NCBI GenBank assembly: GCA_035290085.1
Contig: DATDVK010000080.1
Span: forward strand, 1 to 9,244
Length of the DNA: 9,244 nt
Direction: 5' to 3'
DNA from: GWB1-54-5 sp035290085
Lineage (GTDB): Bacteria; Patescibacteriota; Gracilibacteria; Peribacterales; Peribacteraceae
Shown here: positions 1 to 5,678 of the stretch, one piece after another
How the letters are laid out: each line of letters opens with the position of its first letter
Numbering within the stretch: position 1 is the stretch's first letter
Position numbers and translations under genes: made by a program
The notes under the pieces: generated by a model
The model's input: the letters and a program-made list of their open reading frames with translations, nothing else
Databases searched by the model: none
Told to the model about the DNA's origin: nothing

Positions 1-2
1 AA

Positions 3-227
3 GCGGAACTTCTCCGTGCATTCGCAGGGTACCAAGTCACACCCAAGCTCATGGCAAAAGCGGACCCCAGAGCCGTGTTCCTACACTGCATGCCGGCCCA
101 CACGGGACAGGAAGTGCACAAGGACGTTGTGGACGGCCCCCAGAGTCGCATTCTGGACATTGCAGAAGACCGCATGCATACGGCCGCAGCGGTGCTCAGG
201 CTCCTGGAAGAAGCGAGGCGCTCATAG
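3..227 (+). CDS. argF: Ornithine carbamoyltransferase, C-terminal end (partial)
   Basis: This is the last 74 codons of a gene whose 5' part lies left of the window; it ends at TAG 225-227. Ornithine carbamoyltransferase joins carbamoyl phosphate and ornithine to give citrulline, a cytoplasmic step of arginine synthesis. The visible part contains FLHCMPAH (residues 26-33 of the fragment), matching the family's ornithine-binding HCLP motif with its cysteine. The following stretch, with DGPQS, AEDRMH and a final amphipathic helix, matches the usual C-terminus in order and spacing. The Met in place of Leu in HCLP is conservative. Aspartate carbamoyltransferase lacks this HCxPA context, so OTCase is the better call. 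Whether it is the biosynthetic or the catabolic enzyme cannot be decided from this piece; biosynthetic is assumed. The next gene, on the same strand, is 178 bp away. Confidence 0.93.
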   Translation, partial: AELLRAFAGYQVTPKLMAKADPRAVFLHCMPAHTGQEVHKDVVDGPQSRILDIAEDRMHTAAAVLRLLEEARRS

Positions 228-405
228 TATGGCCTCCGGGAGATTGACTCTCCCCCCAATCGGCGATACATTCCCCTCAGAAATGAACAGAATCATTTGT
301 TGTTGTTCGATCCTCTAAACGCCCTCGGGCCGGACCGGACAGCAGATCTCAAATACGTTCCGCAACCAGAGGGATGTCATTTTTTGCATATCCCCTTTTC
401 TCCCC
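228..405. other. Intergenic gap between argF and cysE
   Basis: These 178 bp separate two genes on the same strand. A short inverted repeat, GGGAGA 238-243 and TCTCCC 249-254 with a 5-nt loop, lies just after the argF stop. It is followed by C-rich sequence rather than a T tract, so it is at best a weak terminator. I see no convincing -35/-10 pair. No Shine-Dalgarno sequence precedes the cysE start; the 15 nt before it are pyrimidine-rich. No RNA gene is recognisable. Confidence 0.4.
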
Positions 406-1236
406 ATGCACTCACCAGACACCATCGCCCACCTGCTTGCAGCAACGAAAAGGATTCTCCCCCCAACAAAAAGGGAAATTTCTGCAGTTATCGGCGCTTT
501 CCGGGAACTCCTCTTTCCCTACAACAGATGGACAGTGGAGGAATGCGCTCGCCAAATTGAAACACAGAGAAATACCCTCGCAGATCTCATAGCCCAGGCA
601 ATGAGCGCTGAAAGACAAGATGATCACACAGCAACTGCCGCAGAAAGTGCGGGAACATTCATGGATACGCTCCCGGAAATACAATCACAGAGCGCACTGG
701 ACATCCGGGCAGCACTCAATGGCGACCCTGCCGCAAGAGATGCGGCGGAAGTCATCAATTACTACCCCGGTTTCGCAGCAATCCTCGTGTACAGAATTGC
801 ACACCACCTGCACCAGCTTGGAGTCCCCTACATCCCGAGAGGGATGACAGAGTGCGCCCATAGCGAGACAGGTATAGATATTCACCCCGGAGCGAAGATA
901 GGAAATGGGCTTTTCATAGACCACGGGACCGGCGTCGTAATCGGTGAAACGACAGAAATCGGCAAAGACGTGAAAATCTACCAGGGAGTGACATTGGGGG
1001 CACTCTCCTTCCGCAATGACGAGAGTGGAAAAGTGATCCGGGAAGCGAAGCGGCACCCGACCATAGAGGATAGAGTGACTATCTACGCAAACGCCACCAT
1101 CCTCGGCGGGAAAACCGTCATAGGCCACGATTCCACCATCGGCTCAAGCGTATGGCTCACGGAAAGCGTGGAACCGCACTCGAAGGTCGGCATGAAACCG
1201 CCGGAGGTGCGGAAAAGCACTGCAAAGAGCAACTGA
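406..1236 (+). CDS. cysE: Serine O-acetyltransferase (CysE/EpsC type)
   Basis: The 276-residue protein is full length for the family. It would transfer acetyl from acetyl-CoA to L-serine, giving O-acetylserine, the precursor of cysteine, in the cytoplasm. Residues 1-130 form the helical N-terminal region, with a PGF...YRIAHHL segment at 121-135. From about 155 a left-handed beta-helix of hexapeptide repeats follows (DIHPGAKIG, GVVIGETTEIG, TILGGKTVIG). Catalytic residues match E. coli CysE: Asp107 (D92), Asp172-His173 (D157-H158) and His217 (H193, in KRHPTI). An insertion of about 10 residues before His217 and the VWLTESVEPHS ending are typical of the EpsC/Bacteroidota-type branch. The frame is open upstream to a stop at 316-318, but ATG 406 is the first in-frame start; no Shine-Dalgarno is visible, so initiation is unclear. 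The C-terminus ends in a lysine/serine-rich tail. It converges on the SLH gene with a 21-bp gap. Confidence 0.93.
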   Translation: MHSPDTIAHLLAATKRILPPTKREISAVIGAFRELLFPYNRWTVEECARQIETQRNTLADLIAQAMSAERQDDHTATAAESAGTFMDTLPEIQSQSALDIRAALNGDPAARDAAEVINYYPGFAAILVYRIAHHLHQLGVPYIPRGMTECAHSETGIDIHPGAKIGNGLFIDHGTGVVIGETTEIGKDVKIYQGVTLGALSFRNDESGKVIREAKRHPTIEDRVTIYANATILGGKTVIGHDSTIGSSVWLTESVEPHSKVGMKPPEVRKSTAKSN

Positions 1237-1257
1237 GTGAAGAGAAAGATGTTACTT

Positions 1258-3654
1258 TTATGGCCTCCAGAGCGTGTAGCGCACTGTGTAGTCCGATGGT
1301 GACAGGTTGCTCACTTTCCCGACTGCCCCGTCCACCGTCTTAAAGCACACAGCTTCATTCGCATTGGAAAATGCTGGCGCACCCGATGCCTTGGGATTGT
1401 ACGTGAGACCCATACACTCGGTGAGAGTGACGTCGTCGTAGAAGCGATTGGCTTTCGCCACCAGCGTATGGCGCGCGTTGCTGTTGAACCAGTTTGGTGT
1501 GCTAATGCTGAGCTTCTGGGCAGAGGTGTAGAACGACAGATCGTAGCCCAAATTCGCGTTCGCCGATTGCTGCTTCCCATTCGAAAAGTCGAAGTACGTC
1601 CAGGAATATCCCATCTGCGGTTTTGCCAGTGTAATGGTACCCTCCACTTTGTTCACGCCTACGTCATCTTCATTGCCGGGGCACTCCAGAGGACAGCAAC
1701 CCTCGACGAAGGTGGTGCCATATCCGCTCTGGTACTTGCAGCTACGCCCGCCGCATGCCATGGTGGAATACATTCCATTATCGCTGTAACTCACGGCTCT
1801 TGGAACGCCCCGGTCATTTGCGCCATCCGACCCGCAGAACCGCTCCAGCAATTCCTGAAACACGTTTTCATTGCAGGATTCCCGCAGCTTGGTGATGTCA
1901 TTCACGCCAGAAACGTGTCTCTTCGCGTAGTCCGATCCTTCGTCGGGATCATCGGCACGCGGTATCTTGCCTTGCGGCAGACTCAGAATGGCGCAGGCAC
2001 CGTTACGAGGGAGCGACTCTCGCGAAGCAACAGAAGATGCGTTACTTGGTACCGAACTCGCAACCGGGGTGGAGGACACTGCTACAGAAGAAACTTGGGA
2101 TGATACAACTGAGGATTCCTCGGATGATACCGGTTCTTTCTGCACATTATCCGGACATTCCAAAGGGCAACATCCGGTAACATACGTCCCATTGTCTCTC
2201 TTGTATTTGCAACTACCAAGTCCGCAACCCATCGATGCCCAATCCCCATTGTCCTCCCGGAACGTGATGAAGTTTGGCTCAGCCCGTCCAGCGGCTCCTT
2301 CAAGTGAGCAATATACCTTAAGGAGTTGCTCATATACCGCCTGATCACATGCCGTCTGGTTCACTCCCGTAATGCCGTTGAAGTGCTTCTTCACGTAATC
2401 GAATCCCACATCGGGGTCATCTATTCGGGGACGTGTTTTTGTTGCCAGAATACAAGCTCCACGGGGTAGTTCTTTATTGTTGTCTGCTTCAGTTTGATCT
2501 TCTTTCCCATCCTCCGAAGAAACGGCAGAGGAAGAACTCTCTTCCAAAGCTGCACTCGCCTCAGAGGAAGATGCTTCTGAAACAGGTGCTGCGCTATGCG
2601 CATCCTTTGCTCCGGCATCATATCCCGAAAGAACAGTAATCCCCCCTTCTTCAATCTTGTTGAGAATGCGGAACATGATCACCGCGACAGCTGCTCTGTT
2701 GAGGCCATCATCCACGCCGAAGTCACCACTGGGGTACCCTGTCATAAGTCCCGTATGGTTTGTGACAGCGATATCATTAAAATGAGAATGACCCAGTGGA
2801 ACATCATCAAATGCCTGCATCTGAGGAGGGCGGGAGCCCATGGCACCGAGGAGAGTCTCTCCCAGTGTTCCGTTCATGAATCCTGCAGTGGCACCACGGG
2901 AAGAAGCTTCATCGGGATAGAGTCTCTCTGCCACGGAGGACCATCCCTGTCGGCGGAATGTGCAGGCCGGGATGAATGCGTAGTGTCCCTGAGGAACATC
3001 ATCGTAGACTTGAGCACACCCTTCCGGATCTTGTATCAGATTTGCATGGGAAAGGATGCGGTAGATGAGTGTGATGACCTGAGCATTCGTCACAGGATCA
3101 CCCGGACCGTAGCGTCCGTCATCATACCCTTTCACTATTCCCTCCTGATGCATTCGCAGAATAGCTTCAAGCGCCCACTCAGGGAGTTCATCTTTGAACG
3201 GATTCACTAATTCTTCCTCTTGCTGTTCGATGATAATATCGACCTTGTCGATAAATTTGCCGTCTCCAATCTGTGCCTGAACGGTCGCTGTCCCTTCGGA
3301 GTCCCCCGCAGTGAATGTGCAGGACTTTGTATTGCTACATGCTCCCAGTTCTCCCAGATCTTCACCCTTTTCAAGAAACCAGTCCGCCCGGATCGGCATA
3401 TTCCGCGTTCCATAGTCGCCTTCTGCCGTAAGCCTGATACTCCCGCCTGCAACAACTTTCAGATCCGCAGAAGGAGTAATAGAGAGGCCGGAAAGGCCTT
3501 CGAGATCACCGGAAACAGAAGCGGTCATGGATCGGAGAGCAACGACTGCAATAATGAAGGCAAGAGAGGAACCGCAGAGAGCAAGCCCCTTCGCCTTAAT
3601 AAGATTTCTCATGAGAGAATCGGTCATGAATATATGTATTGCGACACTTTTCAC
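1258..3654 (-). CDS. Exported SLH-domain surface protein with two eight-cysteine domains
   Basis: Coordinates give the longest frame (GTG at 3654, 798 residues). Met15 (ATG 3612) starts a textbook signal peptide: basic RNLIKAK, then a hydrophobic stretch to about residue 40 and a cut near SMTAS; ATG 3627 is also possible. Residues 56-143 look like a bacterial Ig-like domain. Residues 151-331 hold three SLH repeats (GIVKGYDDGRYGPGDPVT; a degenerate middle one; GLMTGYPSGDFG...LNRAAVAVIMFRIL), which usually bind cell-wall polymers or form an S-layer. A serine-rich stalk (341-396) leads to Cys domain 1 (398-503), a second Ser/Val stalk (506-547) to Cys domain 2 (551-661), and a beta-rich C-terminal domain (667-798) follows. 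SLH anchoring is well supported. The role of the cysteine domains is unknown to me; a stalked, disulfide-stabilised surface protein is the inference. The gene has its own apparent promoter at 3668-3696. Confidence 0.88.
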   Translation of the reverse strand: MKSVAIHIFMTDSLMRNLIKAKGLALCGSSLAFIIAVVALRSMTASVSGDLEGLSGLSITPSADLKVVAGGSIRLTAEGDYGTRNMPIRADWFLEKGEDLGELGACSNTKSCTFTAGDSEGTATVQAQIGDGKFIDKVDIIIEQQEEELVNPFKDELPEWALEAILRMHQEGIVKGYDDGRYGPGDPVTNAQVITLIYRILSHANLIQDPEGCAQVYDDVPQGHYAFIPACTFRRQGWSSVAERLYPDEASSRGATAGFMNGTLGETLLGAMGSRPPQMQAFDDVPLGHSHFNDIAVTNHTGLMTGYPSGDFGVDDGLNRAAVAVIMFRILNKIEEGGITVLSGYDAGAKDAHSAAPVSEASSSEASAALEESSSSAVSSEDGKEDQTEADNNKELPRGACILATKTRPRIDDPDVGFDYVKKHFNGITGVNQTACDQAVYEQLLKVYCSLEGAAGRAEPNFITFREDNGDWASMGCGLGSCKYKRDNGTYVTGCCPLECPDNVQKEPVSSEESSVVSSQVSSVAVSSTPVASSVPSNASSVASRESLPRNGACAILSLPQGKIPRADDPDEGSDYAKRHVSGVNDITKLRESCNENVFQELLERFCGSDGANDRGVPRAVSYSDNGMYSTMACGGRSCKYQSGYGTTFVEGCCPLECPGNEDDVGVNKVEGTITLAKPQMGYSWTYFDFSNGKQQSANANLGYDLSFYTSAQKLSISTPNWFNSNARHTLVAKANRFYDDVTLTECMGLTYNPKASGAPAFSNANEAVCFKTVDGAVGKVSNLSPSDYTVRYTLWRP
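1261..1656 (-). other. C-terminal beta-rich domain of the SLH protein
   Basis: Residues 667-798 follow the last cysteine domain and end the protein. The run YSWTYFDFSNGK...LGYDLSF, then an extended strand-rich stretch with CFKTVDGAVGKV and a YTVRYTLW terminus, is reminiscent of HmuY-like folds (W-x-YF...G...DLSF...). That resemblance is by eye only and is weak. Two further cysteines (746 and 770) could form one disulfide. Confidence 0.3.
1672..2004 (-). repeat. Eight-cysteine domain, copy 2
   Basis: This encodes residues 551-661. Cysteines at 554, 594, 607, 634, 639, 653, 654 and 658 mirror copy 1; the gaps 13, 5 and 4 are identical and the rest differ by only 1-5 residues. The two copies differ widely between the conserved blocks, so the duplication is old or the copies have diverged in function. 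Confidence 0.85.
2146..2463 (-). repeat. Eight-cysteine domain, copy 1
   Basis: This encodes residues 398-503. It has eight cysteines (401, 436, 449, 477, 482, 495, 496, 500) in the same order as copy 2, with matching blocks GAC, DDPDxGxDY, QELL/EQLL, DNG, MxCG, SCKY, GCCPLECP. The even cysteine number suggests four disulfides. I do not recognise the family. Confidence 0.85.
2662..3204 (-). repeat. Three SLH repeats
   Basis: These encode residues 151-331 of the surface protein. Repeats 1 (151-201) and 3 (281-331) keep the SLH signature: an aromatic/FxD start, a central GxxxGYxxGxF turn and the VxxIxxRIL helix. Repeat 2 (216-263) keeps the DDVPxGHxxF start but loses the G-Y-dG turn and the R-L helix, and may be structural only. 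Two or three SLH repeats are the usual number for one binding unit. Confidence 0.8.
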
Positions 3655-3667
3655 GGAGTCACCTATT

Positions 3668-3696
3668 ATTATATCAGAATACTATTTATAGTACAA
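3668..3696 (-). promoter_or_regulatory. Extended -10 promoter for the SLH gene
   Basis: Read on the - strand: -35 TTGTAC (3691-3696), a 17-bp spacer ending in TGA (an extended -10 TGn), and a perfect -10 TATAAT (3668-3673). Transcription would begin near 3661-3662. That leaves only about 7 nt before the GTG at 3654, which argues that translation starts at ATG 3627 or 3612, unless the message is nearly leaderless. An AGGTGA just before the GTG would fall at the very start of the transcript. Confidence 0.7.
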
Positions 3697-3789
3697 GTCA
3701 AGTCTCCGCAACATCCACACCACATCCTGCCGCGTGACACTGCTCTGTGCATCGACACCCGGACTGAATAAGGCATCGTTGGTCCCTAC
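3682..3789 (-). pseudogene. Decayed SLH-domain C-terminus (remnant)
   Basis: In the gap between the two - strand genes, one frame reads VGTNDALFSPGVDA, then QSSVTRQDVVWMLRRLDLYYK, and stops at TAG 3682-3684. The FxP...VTRxDVVxMLxRL pattern is what the end of an SLH repeat looks like, and such repeats commonly sit at protein C-termini. The frame has no start codon before the motif and is closed by TGA codons a little upstream, inside the neighbouring gene, so it cannot be a complete gene. It may be what is left of an SLH protein that once preceded the present one. The similarity is judged by eye on about 30 residues. The stop lies within the promoter region of the SLH gene. Confidence 0.35.
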
Positions 3790-4184
3790 TCGTGCCGTTT
3801 CCGGAAATTCTCCACTTCCTCCTCAGAAATCTCAAAAAGCTGAAGGTCGGCGATCTTCGCTGTCCCTTTCATGCTCTTGATGATGCACTCCAGGCTCTTA
3901 TGAGCCTTTTGGCAGGACTCGGCAAGCTGTGCAACGAGCTGGCTCTGTTCCTCCGTGAGCTCACCACCAGAATGGCCCTGTAGAAGTTCTGCAAACCACT
4001 GCACACTCGTGAGGTATCCCCGGATCTTGAGCACGAGAATTTCCACCATCGCATTACGTGCCTCGTACGTATTCTTCCCTTTGGGAATCGGAAAGAGCAG
4101 CCGGTTATGTCTGCTCACCAGGTACACAATGAACGCAACAGTGCAGACCTGCAGGAGCGCAATGAGAATGAGAAGATTGGTCAT
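3786..4184 (-). CDS. Membrane-anchored HisKA-like protein lacking the phospho-acceptor His
   Basis: This 132-residue protein has one N-terminal membrane segment (about 3-23) followed by basic residues (SRHNR), so the rest should face the cytoplasm. Residues 47-111 resemble the dimerisation helices (HisKA) of sensor histidine kinases: RGYLTSVQWFAELLQG aligns with the RTPLTSIKxFxELL block, and ELTEEQ...LAES...LECIIKS with the second helix. In kinases this begins HxLRTPL; here it reads LKIRGYL (52-58), so the phosphorylated His is Leu52 and the Pro is Tyr57. No HATPase domain follows and the protein ends in an acidic tail. It may be a regulator that dimerises with a real kinase, or a relic. ATG 4184 is preceded by AGGA at 4 nt, and by a -10 element only 11 nt away. 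It is divergent from the transporter gene. Confidence 0.7.
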   Translation of the reverse strand: MTNLLILIALLQVCTVAFIVYLVSRHNRLLFPIPKGKNTYEARNAMVEILVLKIRGYLTSVQWFAELLQGHSGGELTEEQSQLVAQLAESCQKAHKSLECIIKSMKGTAKIADLQLFEISEEEVENFRKRHE

Positions 4185-4195
4185 TGTTTCCTACT

Positions 4196-4225
4196 ATTAT
4201 AGCAGAAATCGCCCTCCATGGCCAA
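4196..4225 (-). promoter_or_regulatory. Extended -10 promoter for the HisKA-like gene
   Basis: Read on the - strand: a -35-like TTGGCC (4220-4225, four of six matches), an 18-bp spacer ending in TGC (extended -10 TGn), and a perfect TATAAT (4196-4201). The ATG follows the -10 by only 11 nt, so a standard start site near 4189 would give a leader of about 5 nt. The sequence around it closely resembles the SLH gene promoter. Confidence 0.55.
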
Positions 4226-4271
4226 AGAGAGGTTCCGCCCAAAGAATGAAACATGGTAAGGTATTCTCACT

Positions 4272-5678
4272 ATGCTAGCCAAGGATCTCGCCCTGGGTAC
4301 CAAGGACCTGCCGGAAGCCCCCCGTCTCCGCAAGCTCATCGGCCCCAGCTTCATCATACTCGGACTCGGGCTCGGTAGCGGGGAGGTGGTGCTCTGGCCC
4401 TACATGGCAAGTAACTACGGCCTCGGCATCGTGTGGGGCATGCTCGTTGGCATCACCCTGCAGTTCTTCATCAACATGGAGGTGGCACGCTACGCGCTCA
4501 TTAACGGGGAGAGCATTTTCGTCGGATTCACCCGGCTGCTTCGTTGGCTCCCGGCGTGGTTCATCATCTCCACATTCCTCGGGTTCGGCTGGCCCGGCAT
4601 AGGACTCTACGGCGCCACCCTGCTCTCCACTGCATTCGGACTCAGTAACCCCAATCTCGTGGGAGTCGTGCTGTTCATCATCATCGGACTCATACTCTCT
4701 CTGGGCACCGTGCTCTACAAAACAGTGGAGACACTCCAGAAGTACCTCATTTCCATCGGCGTGCCATTCATCGTCATCATCGCCTACTCCCTCGCAAGCC
4801 GCGCTGATGTCGCCACACTGGTACAAGGGCTCTTCGGCCAGGGATCGCTCAACGGAGAACCGTACTCCTTTCTCCCCGCAGGCATAGCGATGGGAACGTT
4901 CCTCGGCGCGCTGGCCTACGCGGGTGCCGGAGGAAACCTGAATCTCACACAGTCCTGCTACATACGCGATAAAGGATATGGAATGGGGAAGTATGCCGAT
5001 AAAATCACCAGCCTCATTACCTCCAAAGAAGGGGGCCATGCTTTCACGCTGACGGGGAACACTTTTCCTCCGACAGAAGAGAATCTCACCAGATTCAGAA
5101 AATGGTGGAAGACAGTGAACACCGAGCATCTGCTTGTATTCTGGGCACTGGGTCTCTTCACCATGCTCTCCCTCTCCCTGCTGGCATACATCACAACGTT
5201 CGGGGCGGAGAACAACGCACAGGGTATTAACTTCGTCGTGAACGAGGCATTTGCCATAGGACTGAGAACCCTGCCCATCTTCGGGATGCTGTTCCTCGTC
5301 GTGACAGGCATCATGCTCGCGGCAACGCAACTCACAGTGCTGGATTCCACTTCCCGCATCATCACAGAGAACCTGCTCCTCCTCACCAATATGAAATCAA
5401 TCCGCGTTTCCAGAGTGTACTACGCTGTCCTCTGGGTGCAGATCCTCTTTGGTATCACTGTCTTCTCCGCAGGATTTGACCAGCCGCTCACGCTCATTGT
5501 GCTGGGAGCCGTGATCAACGCATTCAGCATGTTTGTGTACTCCGGCATCATCCTCTTCCTGAACAACAAGCTGCTCGCGAAACCCCTGCGGCCCCGCCCG
5601 TGGAGAAACCTCGTCATGGCCGCAACATTCCTGTTCTTCGGGTTCTTCTGTGTGGTGACACTGGTGACGGAGTTGTGA
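4272..5678 (+). CDS. NRAMP-like multi-spanning transporter
   Basis: The 468-residue integral membrane protein has about 11 hydrophobic segments from residue 24 to 466, the length and profile of the NRAMP branch of the APC superfamily, whose members carry divalent metals with protons. The first helix reads GPSFIILGLGLGSGEVVLWP (24-43), where canonical NRAMPs have DPGN. The sixth-helix region reads LAYAGAGGNLNL (214-225) then SCYIRDKGYGMGKY, where canonical proteins have the MPH motif. The metal-binding Asp, Asn and Met are therefore absent, though the GP start, NMEVARYAL (68-76) and the RDKGYGMG loop place it in the NRAMP-related group. The substrate cannot be stated; Mg, another ion or an organic solute is possible. 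A hydrophilic loop occupies 235-285. ATG 4272 has AAGG 10 nt upstream. Its 3' end overlaps the rel frame on the other strand, and a strong hairpin begins at its stop codon. Confidence 0.85.
   Translation: MLAKDLALGTKDLPEAPRLRKLIGPSFIILGLGLGSGEVVLWPYMASNYGLGIVWGMLVGITLQFFINMEVARYALINGESIFVGFTRLLRWLPAWFIISTFLGFGWPGIGLYGATLLSTAFGLSNPNLVGVVLFIIIGLILSLGTVLYKTVETLQKYLISIGVPFIVIIAYSLASRADVATLVQGLFGQGSLNGEPYSFLPAGIAMGTFLGALAYAGAGGNLNLTQSCYIRDKGYGMGKYADKITSLITSKEGGHAFTLTGNTFPPTEENLTRFRKWWKTVNTEHLLVFWALGLFTMLSLSLLAYITTFGAENNAQGINFVVNEAFAIGLRTLPIFGMLFLVVTGIMLAATQLTVLDSTSRIITENLLLLTNMKSIRVSRVYYAVLWVQILFGITVFSAGFDQPLTLIVLGAVINAFSMFVYSGIILFLNNKLLAKPLRPRPWRNLVMAATFLFFGFFCVVTLVTEL

Noticed and set aside
238..254. 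GGGAGA/TCTCCC inverted repeat as an argF terminator
   Set aside because: The stem is only 6 bp, and a C run rather than a T run follows.
304..312. GTTCGATCC resembling a tRNA T-loop
   Set aside because: The flanking bases cannot form the T stem, and no acceptor, D or anticodon arms are present.
685..1128. A 147-codon - strand frame inside cysE
   Set aside because: It is a shadow of the well-supported serine acetyltransferase gene, with no start signal or family resemblance.
1468..2103. A 211-codon + strand frame
   Set aside because: It is antisense to the second cysteine domain and C-terminal domain of the SLH gene and has no recognisable content.
4275..5330. A 351-codon open frame on the - strand
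   Set aside because: It lies entirely antisense to the transporter, is rich in Glu/His/Gly in a way expected from a reversed hydrophobic gene, and shows no recognisable motif.
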